A stretch of DNA of 64,000 bases from Ornithinibacillus bavariensis (GCF_050433565.1 NZ_JBNPWZ010000004.1:1-64000), one strand, 5' to 3'. Shown: positions 8,479 through 17,895, numbered from the stretch's first letter. Translations and numbers: made by a program. The notes: generated from the letters alone by a model not told the origin.

Positions 8479-8763
8479 ATGATTAAACCACTAGGAGATC
8501 GTGTTGTAATCGAGCTTGTTGAGCAAGAAGAGAAGACTGCAAGCGGTATTGTGCTTCCAGACTCTGCAAAGGAAAAGCCACAAGAAGGACGCATTGTCGC
8601 AGTAGGTTCTGGCCGCGTCACAGAAAGTGGAGAAAGAGTTCAACTTGAGGTTTCAGAGGGAGATCGTATCATCTTCTCTAAATTTGCTGGAACTGAAGTG
8701 AAGTACGATGGAAAAGAATACTTAATTCTACGTGAAAGCGATATTTTAGCTGTTGTTCAATAA
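8479..8763 (+). CDS. groES: Co-chaperonin GroES
   Basis: A 94-residue Hsp10 that caps the GroEL barrel. It starts MIKPLGDRVVIELVEQEEKTASGIVLPDSAKEK..., with the mobile loop around residues 17-34 and the closing ILRESDILAVVQ. Ribosome binding site AAGGAGG. First gene of the CIRCE-controlled operon, 54 bases ahead of groEL. Confidence 0.98.
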   Translation: MIKPLGDRVVIELVEQEEKTASGIVLPDSAKEKPQEGRIVAVGSGRVTESGERVQLEVSEGDRIIFSKFAGTEVKYDGKEYLILRESDILAVVQ

Positions 8764-8817
8764 CAATTAGAATGAAAGCATTAATAATAACAATTATTTC
8801 TAAGGAGGGCATTATAT

Positions 8818-10440
8818 ATGGCTAAAGAAATTAAGTTTAGTGAAGACGCACGCAGCGCAATGCTTCGTGGTGTGGATACATTAGCTAATGCTGTAAAAGT
8901 AACTTTAGGACCTAAAGGTCGTAACGTTGTTCTAGATAAGAAATTTGGTTCACCTCTAATTACGAACGATGGTGTAACCATTGCAAAAGAAATTGAACTA
9001 GAAGATGCATTTGAAAACATGGGTGCAAAGCTTGTATCTGAAGTTGCATCAAAAACAAATGATGTTGCTGGAGACGGTACAACAACTGCTACAGTACTTG
9101 CACAAGCAATGATTCGTGAAGGACTAAAGAACGTTACATCAGGTGCAAACCCTGTAGGTATTCGTCGTGGTATTGAAAAAGCTGTTACTACTGCAGTGGA
9201 AGAGCTACATGCTATTTCAAAACCAATTGAAGGAAAAGAATCCATTGCACAAGTAGCTGCAATTTCTTCCGCTGATGATGAGGTTGGTAACTTAATTGCA
9301 GAAGCAATGGAACGTGTTGGTAACGATGGAGTTATTACAATCGAAGAGTCAAAAGGCTTCTCTACAGAACTAGAAGTTGTAGAAGGTATGCAATTTGACC
9401 GTGGATATGCTTCTCCATACATGGTTACTGACCAAGATAAAATGGAAGCAGTTCTAGAAAATCCATATATCCTAATCACTGATAAGAAAATCAGCAATAT
9501 CCAAGAAATTTTACCAGTGCTTGAGCAAGTAGTTCAACAAGGTAAATCACTATTATTAATTGCTGAGGATGTTGAAGGTGAAGCACTAGCTACACTAGTA
9601 CTAAACAAGCTTCGCGGTTCATTCAACGCTGTAGCTGTTAAAGCTCCAGGATTCGGTGATCGTCGTAAAGCAATGCTTGAAGATATTGCTATCCTAACTG
9701 GTGGTCAAGTGATTACAGAAGATCTTGGCTTAGAGCTTAAGAGTGCAACTATTGAGCAACTAGGTAACGCATCTAAAGTTGTTGTCACAAAAGAACATAC
9801 AACAATTGTTGAAGGTGCTGGAAACCCAGAAGCTATTTCAGCTCGTGTATCTCAAATCCGTGCTCAAGCAGAAGAAACTACTTCTGAGTTCGATAAGGAA
9901 AAATTACAAGAGCGTCTTGCTAAATTAGCAGGTGGTGTAGCAGTTATCAAAGTTGGTGCTGCAACTGAAACGGAACTAAAAGAACGTAAATTACGTATCG
10001 AAGACGCATTAAACTCAACTCGTGCAGCTGTTGAAGAAGGTATCGTTGCTGGTGGTGGTACTGCACTAGTTAACGTATACAACAAAGTAGCTGGCTTAAG
10101 CCTAGAAGGTGACGAAGCAACAGGAGCTAAAATTGTTCTTCGTGCACTAGAAGAGCCAGTACGCCAAATCGCAATTAACGCAGGTCTAGAAGGATCTGTA
10201 ATTGTAGAACGTCTAAAAGGCGAAGCAATTGGTGTTGGTTTCAACGCAGCAACTGGAGAATGGGTAAACATGGTTGATTCTGGTATTGTAGACCCAACTA
10301 AAGTAACTCGTTCTGCACTACAAAACGCAGCATCTGTAGCGGCTATGTTCCTAACTACTGAAGCAGTAGTAGCTGACATTCCTGAAGAGAATGCTGGCGG
10401 CGGAATGCCTGATATGGGTGGAATGGGTGGAATGATGTAA
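8818..10440 (+). CDS. groEL: Chaperonin GroEL
   Basis: The 540-residue Hsp60 that folds proteins in the cytosol together with GroES. ATP-site segments LGPKGRNV, NDGVTIAKE and GDGTTTATVLA, the GGGTALVN and NAGLEGSVIVE segments, and the Gly-Met tail (GGMGGMM) are all intact, and the length is normal. Synonymous codon use is that of a highly expressed gene. It is followed by a hairpin terminator at 10531 and then by an insertion region. Confidence 0.98.
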   Translation: MAKEIKFSEDARSAMLRGVDTLANAVKVTLGPKGRNVVLDKKFGSPLITNDGVTIAKEIELEDAFENMGAKLVSEVASKTNDVAGDGTTTATVLAQAMIREGLKNVTSGANPVGIRRGIEKAVTTAVEELHAISKPIEGKESIAQVAAISSADDEVGNLIAEAMERVGNDGVITIEESKGFSTELEVVEGMQFDRGYASPYMVTDQDKMEAVLENPYILITDKKISNIQEILPVLEQVVQQGKSLLLIAEDVEGEALATLVLNKLRGSFNAVAVKAPGFGDRRKAMLEDIAILTGGQVITEDLGLELKSATIEQLGNASKVVVTKEHTTIVEGAGNPEAISARVSQIRAQAEETTSEFDKEKLQERLAKLAGGVAVIKVGAATETELKERKLRIEDALNSTRAAVEEGIVAGGGTALVNVYNKVAGLSLEGDEATGAKIVLRALEEPVRQIAINAGLEGSVIVERLKGEAIGVGFNAATGEWVNMVDSGIVDPTKVTRSALQNAASVAAMFLTTEAVVADIPEENAGGGMPDMGGMGGMM

Positions 10441-10530
10441 GGCTTTTGAGCCAAACATCTGAGAAATAGTTAAAGCTATACTTCACCCTTTCTGAGAACC
10501 AGTCATGTAAATGATTTTTTTCTAAAGTAT

Positions 10531-10565
10531 AGACTACTTCCTAATTTACGGAGGTAGTCTTTTTA
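10531..10565 (+). terminator. Terminator after groEL
   Basis: Stem GACTACTTCC / GGAGGTAGTC (one G-T pair) with seven-base loop, followed by five T. The integrase remnant begins at its very end. Confidence 0.75.
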
Positions 10566-10777
10566 TGTTGTTAAAATTTGCTTTTCAAGATTTTTTGGAT
10601 GATAGGAGATTTAAGAACGCAACGAAGACGAACATAAGGAATTATCAGACGTTGCTTGGAGAATTTATCAATTATTGCATTGATAATGGAGTAGTAAATG
10701 TGGGAGACATTAATTACAGCCATATTAAGCAATACCTATGGGAATGCCAAGAGAAAGGACATAATTTATATATGTGA
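10565..10777 (+). pseudogene. Truncated tyrosine recombinase (N-terminal fragment)
   Basis: Seventy residues resembling the N-terminal SAM-like core-binding domain of XerC/D-type phage integrases (FLDDRRF..ATKTNIRNYQTLLGEFINYCIDNG...). The catalytic domain with the R-H-R-Y residues is missing; the frame stops at 10777 and nothing of it follows. The ATG abuts the groEL terminator and has no ribosome binding site. It is read as a decayed remnant of an element that entered beside groEL. It could instead be a short active recombination-directionality-like gene, but nothing supports that. Confidence 0.6.
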
Positions 10778-10856
10778 AGCAATCAAAAATTAACCTAAAC
10801 AATAGGATACTTACATAATTCTAGTAACAAACTATTTTATTGAGTTAGTTATTAAC

Positions 10857-10885
10857 TTGTTACATTATGAATAGCTTGATATGAT
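10857..10885 (+). promoter_or_regulatory. Candidate promoter of the ABC-3C operon
   Basis: TTGTTA (10857-10862), 17-base spacer, TATGAT (10880-10885), about 145 bases ahead of the first gene. The long AT-rich leader (10886-11029) has no recognisable structure. Confidence 0.4.
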
Positions 10886-11029
10886 TATTGTAAAGAAATT
10901 GTAATGTAAAAATAAACGATTAAAGAAAATCACGATAGAATTTGTAGAGGAAAATTAAATTAGATAACTAATAAGTTCATAGTTTTATAGTTTTACTAGA
11001 AATACTATTTTAAAAAGGAGGTAAAAGAA

Positions 11030-12433
11030 ATGACTATGCTCGAGGTAATGGCTCCATATACTACTGATGCCAGTCCTAGTTGGAACGGTTATAATCATCA
11101 AGGTAAAGTAGCGATTTATGTAGCTTTAAAGTTGATGGAGGAAATCCCTAAAGGAGATATAGAAAAATTTGAGATAGAATTAGAATGGCTTGAAGATTTT
11201 TCTATTAAAAAAGAGGGAAGATATATTTCTATACACCAAGTTAAAACAATGCCAGACACAGCTACATCATCATATAAAGAAGCAACTTGGTTATTATTAG
11301 CAAAATTGTTAGAAATAAAAGAGCTCGAAAATGCTTATTTACATGTCACTCAAAAATTAACAAACTTTGAAAAACTCGAGGAAAAATTACTAACGTATAC
11401 AATGAATGAAAAGGAGACAGGTAAAGCTAAATCAAAAGGTAAAAAATATGCTAGTTCAATAGAATGTCGTGATAAAGTTATTGGGTCCGGAAAGTATCAT
11501 GATTTATTTGAAAAATTTGATTTATATGAGTACGAAAATGGTAATTATTTTTGTTCACTTGAAGAGATAGAAGAACTTATTAAAGCTAGATTAAAACAAA
11601 TTATTGGAACTGCAGCTACAGAGACAAGAGTGGTTAGAGCGTATCACTTTTTATTAGGTTTAATAGATAAGAATATTCGAGAGAGACAAATTGATATTCA
11701 ATCGGGAAATAAAGTGGAAAAAGTATCAATAAATTTTATAGAAATTCAAAAAGTAGTGCAACATAATTTTGAATCAGTTAGTAAAGAATATGCAGCGTAT
11801 TTTTTAAAGAATGAATTTAATAGTATTTCTCAAAGTTATTTAGATGATTTACAAGAGGAATATCAAATGGAAACAATATCGGCTGAAGAAATACTTCTAG
11901 TAAATAAAATAATTAAACAGATTTATGAACTGGATGATGAGCAGTTCTTAGAGTTTTGTTTAAAAATTACACCAAACAATGAAGTTAATAAAGATCATCC
12001 CGACCATATTGTAAAAATGATACAGCAATGTTTAAACCGAACAGGATTAAATGATGGTTTCTTCGAAATAACAAAACAAGTAAAAAAGGAATTGGAACAA
12101 AACATGTGGGTCTACAATCAAAAAAATCAGGAAGGAATAAATGTTACATACTTACCATCAACAATAATTGATAAAAATCATCCAGTTCGAAATCAAAAAT
12201 TGGCTAAAGCTATCTTAAATAATGCACATCCAGAATTATTAAATGAAGTAGATAAGATTATTACAACTTCTATCAATATGGATACGTTAGAGGATACTAA
12301 ATTTCATTCAAATGTCCCCGAGCCAGAGGATTTAGAGATGCAGAGATCAAATGATTACCATGATAGGATCACCAAAATTAAAAATATTAGCCTAATAGAT
12401 TTAAATAACGCTAAGGGAGAAATAATCAATTGA
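11030..12433 (+). CDS. ABC-3C system effector, PD-(D/E)xK-like nuclease domain
   Basis: A 467-residue protein that begins an overlapping three-gene operon. The N-terminal 80 residues show NGYNHQG (19-25), acidic residues E50, E52 and E55-D56, and QVKT (70-73); this pattern (G-x-x-x-Q near the start, acidic residue, then Q-x-K) is that of restriction-endonuclease-fold effectors of the DUF4297/Cap4 kind. The rest is helical and ends in a region that in ABC three-component systems serves as the effector-borne C-terminal domain coupling to the ATPase. Starts at ATG 11030 behind AAAGGAGGT. Nuclease activity is inferred from the motif, not shown. AT-rich base use sets it apart from groEL. Confidence 0.65.
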   Translation: MTMLEVMAPYTTDASPSWNGYNHQGKVAIYVALKLMEEIPKGDIEKFEIELEWLEDFSIKKEGRYISIHQVKTMPDTATSSYKEATWLLLAKLLEIKELENAYLHVTQKLTNFEKLEEKLLTYTMNEKETGKAKSKGKKYASSIECRDKVIGSGKYHDLFEKFDLYEYENGNYFCSLEEIEELIKARLKQIIGTAATETRVVRAYHFLLGLIDKNIRERQIDIQSGNKVEKVSINFIEIQKVVQHNFESVSKEYAAYFLKNEFNSISQSYLDDLQEEYQMETISAEEILLVNKIIKQIYELDDEQFLEFCLKITPNNEVNKDHPDHIVKMIQQCLNRTGLNDGFFEITKQVKKELEQNMWVYNQKNQEGINVTYLPSTIIDKNHPVRNQKLAKAILNNAHPELLNEVDKIITTSINMDTLEDTKFHSNVPEPEDLEMQRSNDYHDRITKIKNISLIDLNNAKGEIIN

Positions 12434-13134
12434 ATAAGATAATAAGACAAATATTTTATGATAATGGTTTTAGTAATATTGAATTAGAAACTCCCTTCGA
12501 AGGGAACCTTGTTGATTTTTGGGTGAATAACAGTAAGTATGCTGTAAATTATTATTTAGTATTGTATGTGGATGATATAAAGGAAGATTTTTTATCTAAT
12601 GAAGTGCCGACATATTTTAATTCTATAAAGAAATTAGTAAATGGATATGATGAAAAAATGGATAAAAATCTATCGATGATTGTTTGTGTGAATACGACCA
12701 ATAGTAAAACAAAAAAAATAACTGATAAAATATTTGAAATTGAAGAGGATCCTTATTTCTTTAAAAAGTATGTAATTACTTATAATATAGATAGCTATAA
12801 ACAATTAGAAAAGTTGTTCGGAGGAAAGGACGAAAGTTCCAATAGCATATTAAATAGAATTATCAATGATACTAATAAGTTTTTAGCTTTTAAAAAGAAT
12901 GAAGAAAATGACACTACTGTTTTATATGAAATATGCACAAAGTTAATGATTAAAATACCTTTTTTAAGGCTAGAAAAGAGACTGGAAAAAATGGAAGATC
13001 TAAGTGCAGTAATAAATGAAGAATTGCAACAAAAAGAACTATTTACATTTAAAGATACCCTACTTAACCTTGATGAAAATAATGAGAAAATATCAGACAA
13101 TATTCTTACTTTAATAGAGGATGGTATTGAGTGA
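12430..13134 (+). CDS. ABC-3C system middle component
   Basis: A 234-residue cytosolic protein with no strong motif, translated from TTG at 12430, overlapping the effector stop codon, and itself overlapped by the ATPase start. In ABC three-component (ABC-3C) conflict systems a small middle-component protein always lies between effector and ATPase; the order, size and coupling fit. Its first 45 residues (FEGNLVDFWVNNSKYAVNYY) read like a beta-rich segment, followed by helices. No function beyond complex assembly can be proposed. Confidence 0.6.
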   Translation: MNKIIRQIFYDNGFSNIELETPFEGNLVDFWVNNSKYAVNYYLVLYVDDIKEDFLSNEVPTYFNSIKKLVNGYDEKMDKNLSMIVCVNTTNSKTKKITDKIFEIEEDPYFFKKYVITYNIDSYKQLEKLFGGKDESSNSILNRIINDTNKFLAFKKNEENDTTVLYEICTKLMIKIPFLRLEKRLEKMEDLSAVINEELQQKELFTFKDTLLNLDENNEKISDNILTLIEDGIE

Positions 13135-15515
13135 TGAATAGATATAAAATTAGTAGAATTTATTTGAAAAATTTTAAGCATATTGAAGAGCTGTTATTGG
13201 ATTTTTCAGGAACAGACTTGATTGTATTAGATGGGCCAAATGGATTTGGAAAAACTACTATTTTCGATGCTATAGAATTAATATTAACAGGAGTAATAAG
13301 TCGAATAAAGAACACAGTTGATGGGCGGTATGGATTCCGTGAGGTTCTATTTTCGAATAATCATGATGTAGACACCGAAATCAAAGTCGAATTTTCAGGT
13401 GAGATTGAGAACTTGATTATTGGCAAGAGAATTAATTCTAAAAATAGCTTTAAAGCTGTAGATAAAAAGCCTGATAACTGGGATATTTTTGAAACATATC
13501 TATTATCCGACTTTAATATACCTATTGAAGAAGGAAAAATTATTACCCAAGAAGAAATTGGAAGCATTCTATCGATAGACAACTTAAAAAGATATTTTAG
13601 CCTTTTTTATTATGTTCAACAAGAAGAAAACACTTTATTTTTAAAGCAGGATGCTAAAGATAGAATGGATGATATTTCGCAATTATTTGATACATATAAA
13701 GAGGAAAGAGAGTTAGAAAAGTTAGAAAAATTGAAGTACAAAATCACCAGTGAATTAAGAGAGATAGATGGACCAAAAGGCTTATTAGCTGATAGGAAAA
13801 AAACCATAGAATTATTGAAAAATGGGTTAAAAGAGATAAAATCTGAAAACATAAAAGAAGTAGAGTTTTTTTCGCTTTTAGAAGAAAAGGAAAATATTAA
13901 AGAGTGGGATAAAGAGTTAACGATAGTAAATAAAGAAAGTAGAGATAAGTTCTTACAGGAACTAAGAGAAATATATATTCTTGTTAAAGATCGAGAAAAA
14001 TTTAGGGATACTGAATTTAATAATTATATTTATAAAGTTATAGAAAATAAAACACTTCTTAAACAAACTATCCTTACATATAATCAACTTGAAAATTACC
14101 AAAGTATAAAAAAATTAAGAGATAATGAAGTGTCATTAAAAAGAATAAAAAATAAACTTAGTAAAGAGAATTTGAAGGATAACTTAAATATTACTTATTT
14201 CAAGGAATTAAACAACATATTAGACACTTCGATAAATACTGATGACATTCTAAATGAAATAGACAGTCTGAAAGTTTATAAATCAAGAATGGGTGAGGTT
14301 TCTGAGTTAATTCATCAGTTGAATCTTACGAGGGAATCATTATTAGTTCAGTTTAATAAAATTAAAGAGGAATTCGATAATACAAAATGCCCTTTGTGTG
14401 GAAGCCAATTTAAATCGTATGAACAATTGATTGCTTCAATTGATGAGAAGAAAACACTGTTTTTAGAAATGTTAGATGAAGATACAAAAAAATATGATGA
14501 ATTTTATAATGAGTTTTTCTTTAAATATGTTAATAATACTTTGTTATTAATAGAAGGATACTTATCGACAGAAGATAATATTGTGGATGAGGACTTTTAT
14601 AATGAATTGGTTAGTGCTATATCTAATAAATCTTCTATAAATCAATTTGTTCAATGGTGTAAAAAAAACAATTTGGATATTAATATATTTTTAAACAATG
14701 GATTCAAGAAGCAAGATGATGATTTAGAAACAAGGTTATCGCGACTTATCGAATACTTATTACAGCAGATAAAACCTGTGGTAGACAGTTATTCTAACCA
14801 CAAAGACAATGTGAAAATATTGAGTTCAGTTTTCAAGAATGATCTTAAGAAAGTTTTTAAAATCGACTTGGAGGATATAATTAAAAAAGTTCAATATATA
14901 GAGTATCAATATTATTATAATAGTACTGAAAGTATAAATAATCTACAGAAAGAAATTGATTATATAACTGTGAAATTGAGTAAGTTAAAACTGGCTCAGC
15001 AAAAGTTCGAAGCAATTATAGATATATATAAAGAAAGAATACTTGATCATTGGAAAAACATTATTAGAGATATTGAAATACCATTTTATATTTACAGTGG
15101 TAAGATTATACAAAACTATCAAAAAGGCTGTGGCTTATTCATAAGTGAAAGTGACAATTTTGGCCAAAAAAGTATCAAATTTGTTTCCGATATGAAATTT
15201 GATCATGATGCTATTAACTATCTATCATCGGGACAGTTATCTGGTTTAGCAATTGCACTTACATTAGCTTTAAACAAAGTATATGGAGAGAAGTCTATCG
15301 ATTTAATTATGATAGATGATCCAGTTCAAACAATGGATGAAATTAACATTGCTTCATTGACTGAGATACTTAGAAATGAATTTAAGGAAAAACAGATAAT
15401 AATGTCTACTCATGAAGAAGAAGTATCTAGGTATATACGTTATAAATTTGCAAAATATAATTTAAATACCAAAAGAATAAATATTAAAAACGAAATTTAT
15501 TCCAATAGTATTTAA
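13134..15515 (+). CDS. ABC-3C system SMC/Rad50-like ATPase
   Basis: A 793-residue ATPase of the RecF/SMC/Rad50 type. Walker A GPNGFGKTT is at about 34-42, a zinc-hook-like CPLCGSQF at 419-426 in the middle of long coiled coils, the ABC signature YLSSGQLSG near 697, Walker B LIMIDDPVQTMDE near 725 and the switch histidine STHEEE near 757. All ATPase residues are present, so it should be active. Start codon chosen at 13134, where ATG overlaps the TGA of the middle component. In such systems the ATPase is thought to sense invading nucleic acid and license the effector. The strongest member of the trio by sequence. Confidence 0.8.
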   Translation: MNRYKISRIYLKNFKHIEELLLDFSGTDLIVLDGPNGFGKTTIFDAIELILTGVISRIKNTVDGRYGFREVLFSNNHDVDTEIKVEFSGEIENLIIGKRINSKNSFKAVDKKPDNWDIFETYLLSDFNIPIEEGKIITQEEIGSILSIDNLKRYFSLFYYVQQEENTLFLKQDAKDRMDDISQLFDTYKEERELEKLEKLKYKITSELREIDGPKGLLADRKKTIELLKNGLKEIKSENIKEVEFFSLLEEKENIKEWDKELTIVNKESRDKFLQELREIYILVKDREKFRDTEFNNYIYKVIENKTLLKQTILTYNQLENYQSIKKLRDNEVSLKRIKNKLSKENLKDNLNITYFKELNNILDTSINTDDILNEIDSLKVYKSRMGEVSELIHQLNLTRESLLVQFNKIKEEFDNTKCPLCGSQFKSYEQLIASIDEKKTLFLEMLDEDTKKYDEFYNEFFFKYVNNTLLLIEGYLSTEDNIVDEDFYNELVSAISNKSSINQFVQWCKKNNLDINIFLNNGFKKQDDDLETRLSRLIEYLLQQIKPVVDSYSNHKDNVKILSSVFKNDLKKVFKIDLEDIIKKVQYIEYQYYYNSTESINNLQKEIDYITVKLSKLKLAQQKFEAIIDIYKERILDHWKNIIRDIEIPFYIYSGKIIQNYQKGCGLFISESDNFGQKSIKFVSDMKFDHDAINYLSSGQLSGLAIALTLALNKVYGEKSIDLIMIDDPVQTMDEINIASLTEILRNEFKEKQIIMSTHEEEVSRYIRYKFAKYNLNTKRINIKNEIYSNSI

Positions 15516-15807
15516 AGTGAAAGGGTTCCAGTCAATGGCTAGAAATAATTTTACAATTTTTACACATAGCAATTAAAACAAATAATATGTAATGCTAACT
15601 TTTTGCTAACTACTTTTTAATTTTCATTGAATGTTATGGAATATTAAGATAGATAAATGCTTGTAATATCGTACTTTTGCTGTTGTATGTTTATATAAAA
15701 TATCCCCTCAAAGACGGGTGGCATAATGTAATCTACCCTCAACACCATAACATAAGAGGTTATTTAAGTAAGTTGCGAGTGAAATGCTATATCAAGTATA
15801 ATTAATT
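15516..15807. other. Non-coding right flank of the ABC-3C insertion
   Basis: About 290 AT-rich bases with no open frame of note, no integrase attachment repeat that I could match to the groEL side, and no RNA gene recognised. Confidence 0.5.
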
Positions 15808-15851
15808 AAGGCTTCTCAAAAGTTTAAGCAAACTTTTGAGAAGCCTTTTTG
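15808..15851 (-). terminator. Bidirectional terminator
   Basis: Perfect 18-base stem beginning AAGGCTTCTCAAAAGTTT with a four-base loop, flanked by T-rich tails on both sides. It can end the ABC-3C transcript and the converging regulator gene. Confidence 0.85.
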
Positions 15852-15921
15852 TTTCTAATAGTTGGGATAAAAATATTAAGACGTATACTCACGTCAACGT
15901 CTAGTGATCTCCCCACACCCA

Positions 15922-17688
15922 CTACTTCAATTTCCTCCACAACGTACTCCTACTAATGCCCAACCGTTCTGCAGCTTTTGATTGGTTAAACCCTTCCTCA
16001 GATAAAACAAGGTTAATAATGTCCTTATTAATTTCGTCCAAAGGTTTTTGCAAATCTAAGTAGGTCGTTGTATTTGCAGTAGGGAATCTTTCGTTTGCAA
16101 GAACACTCTGAACGGATTCTTCACTGATGAAATACGTATCAGTCAATATAATGCATTCCTCAATAATCCTCTTTAATTGATCGATATGATTTGTCCACTT
16201 AAATTCTTGCAGTAGCTGAAGCGCCTTAGGTTCAAGTCCAATTACTTGTTTTCCGTACTTCAATATTAGTTCACTCATAAATAAACTAGTTAGACTGGAT
16301 ATATCTTCTTTTCTATCATTTAGCGTAGGCATTACTAAAGGGAAAGCACCTAGCTCATTACGTATGAATTGGAGAAACGGTCCTTTGTCAAATACATCGG
16401 AATAGCCATTAACAAAAGAGAAGATAAATCGATTCCGTTTATGAATATACGTATTGATAAAATAGGATTCCAATAACTGCTGACAGGCTTCGTTTAGCAT
16501 TTGCAGGTTTTTCATATAGATTGTAATGTTACTCTCTGTTAAGAAGGAATTGTCTTTATTTATCAAGTTCAACCATTTCTTCTCATCCATATATTTTGCG
16601 TCAATAACGATTAATGGACTTTTTTGATATGGACCATTCTTATAAATGGCATGTGCCAGGAAATCCTTCCCTGTTCCTATTTCACCGATTAGTAATAAAG
16701 GGTTGGTTGCGTTGGAATAGCTTTTTACATCCTTTATTACCTTTAACAACTGCTTATTGTTGGTTGGAATCGTTTCTAGATTTGTTTTAGACTCATCAAA
16801 AACATTTAGAAATGTAATTGCTGGATCTGCTAATTTAGTTGAAGGTTTTATCGCTCTAAAGTAAAAGCATGCATATACTTCCTCGTTGGATTCAAACAAT
16901 TTCCCGCGTATTAAAGTTAAACTGTTATCCATTTCTTTTATGATTTCACATTCTTTTTCTTTGAATAGTTGGTCAACTATCTCCTTAGCAAAGTCTGTGA
17001 AATATTGACGTTTCGTTTTAATATTTGTTAAGACAACCTTTCTTTCCTTATTAAATGCAATATATTCCATATCCGAGTAGTCCATAATTTTTTTAATCAA
17101 TATATTTTTTTGGTCAAAAATTACTAGAAGCTTTAACAAATTCACTACTTCATCGAATGCATTTTTAACACTTTCCTTTCCAGAGGTAACAAGGATAGTG
17201 TTTAGACCAAGCTCTCTTGCTTTACTTGAAGTAATCACGTCACCCACAATGAGGCTGACACCTTTCATTTTTAAATCTGTCAAATATCCTTCTATTTCTA
17301 ATAAGGAGTTAATGGTTTGAATATCAATGGAATAATCGTTCAGCTCTCGGACAATTTCTGCTTTTTCAGTAATACTTCGAAACCCTACGACTGCATAGGA
17401 GCCAGAGTAGTTTTCTGCTAGTTTAATTGCACTGATCATATCAATAATAGATATTTTAATATCAATGACAGGAATATCCGTTACTTCTCTAATTAATTCA
17501 GCTGTTCCTGCACGTGAGATGATACAATCGAAATCCTTGTTCTGTAACGTTTTTACTAGCTCAACCCCTTCTAGCATATCAGCAACATGAACCTCAACAT
17601 CCAAATTATTACGTGCTTTCGCCTCTTCTAATATTAGATCCTTTAATCCATTATAAGGGGCGATTGCGAGTAGTTTTATATTTTTCAT
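15922..17688 (-). CDS. PrpR-type transcriptional regulator without the sigma-54 contact motif
   Basis: A 588-residue regulator: PrpR-N sensor domain (about 1-185), a PAS-like linker (200-300), an AAA+ domain with Walker A GEIGTGK at 335-341, and a C-terminal Fis-type helix-turn-helix (NQSKAAERLGISRSTLWRKL, 569-587). The segment where sigma-54 activators carry GAFTGA reads KYMDEKKWLNLINKDNS instead, Walker B is degenerate (ITIYMKN) and the DLYYRL arginine-finger region is altered. It should therefore not remodel sigma-54 holoenzyme. It is divergent from the dehydrogenase/TRAP operon and is its likely regulator, responding to a pathway compound. Confidence 0.85.
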   Translation of the reverse strand: MKNIKLLAIAPYNGLKDLILEEAKARNNLDVEVHVADMLEGVELVKTLQNKDFDCIISRAGTAELIREVTDIPVIDIKISIIDMISAIKLAENYSGSYAVVGFRSITEKAEIVRELNDYSIDIQTINSLLEIEGYLTDLKMKGVSLIVGDVITSSKARELGLNTILVTSGKESVKNAFDEVVNLLKLLVIFDQKNILIKKIMDYSDMEYIAFNKERKVVLTNIKTKRQYFTDFAKEIVDQLFKEKECEIIKEMDNSLTLIRGKLFESNEEVYACFYFRAIKPSTKLADPAITFLNVFDESKTNLETIPTNNKQLLKVIKDVKSYSNATNPLLLIGEIGTGKDFLAHAIYKNGPYQKSPLIVIDAKYMDEKKWLNLINKDNSFLTESNITIYMKNLQMLNEACQQLLESYFINTYIHKRNRFIFSFVNGYSDVFDKGPFLQFIRNELGAFPLVMPTLNDRKEDISSLTSLFMSELILKYGKQVIGLEPKALQLLQEFKWTNHIDQLKRIIEECIILTDTYFISEESVQSVLANERFPTANTTTYLDLQKPLDEINKDIINLVLSEEGFNQSKAAERLGISRSTLWRKLK

Positions 17689-17774
17689 TTCATTTACTCC
17701 TAATTTTCATTTTCATACATTATTATACAATCATGTCATTTAAAATTGAAACAATTAATGTAAAAGTAATTCGT

Positions 17775-17805
17775 GTTTCGACACAAAACTACAAAATGTC
17801 GCAAA
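17775..17805. promoter_or_regulatory. Candidate operator of the PrpR-like regulator
   Basis: An imperfect inverted repeat, TTTCGACA - 13 bases - TGTCGCAAA, lies in the divergent spacer about 30 bases upstream of the operon's -35 box. The element AATTGAAAC occurs twice close by (17744 and 17804). Spacing is what a Fis-type HTH dimer would need; binding is inferred. Confidence 0.4.
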
Positions 17806-17832
17806 TTGAAACGTATTTTTACCGAAATTATG

Positions 17833-17861
17833 TTGAAAGCGTTTTATGTTATACATAAAAT
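17833..17861 (+). promoter_or_regulatory. SigA-type promoter of the acid-sugar operon
   Basis: TTGAAA (17833-17838), 17-base spacer, TAAAAT (17856-17861). No -24/-12 (GG...GC) sigma-54 element is visible in the spacer, which agrees with the loss of GAFTGA in the adjacent regulator. Confidence 0.55.
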
Positions 17862-17895
17862 ATAGAGGAATAAAAAATCAAACGGAGGGTTATAC

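Noticed and set aside
8781..10454. Long minus-strand frames opposite groEL
   Set aside because: Typical antisense open frames opposite a highly codon-biased gene; no ribosome binding sites or recognisable products.
10476..10532. Inverted arms CTATACTT / AAGTATAG behind groEL, considered as attachment site or extra terminator
   Set aside because: Arms are only eight bases with a 41-base loop and no copy is seen at the other end of the insertion.
17613..17858. An 81-codon plus-strand frame over the divergent regulator/dehydrogenase spacer
   Set aside because: It spans the regulator's 5' end, the operator-like repeat and the promoter, and has no site or family match.
17740..17880. Sigma-54 (-24/-12) promoter for the acid-sugar operon
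   Set aside because: Expected from the PrpR-type regulator but no GG-N10-GC pair in acceptable context was found; a SigA-type promoter fits better.
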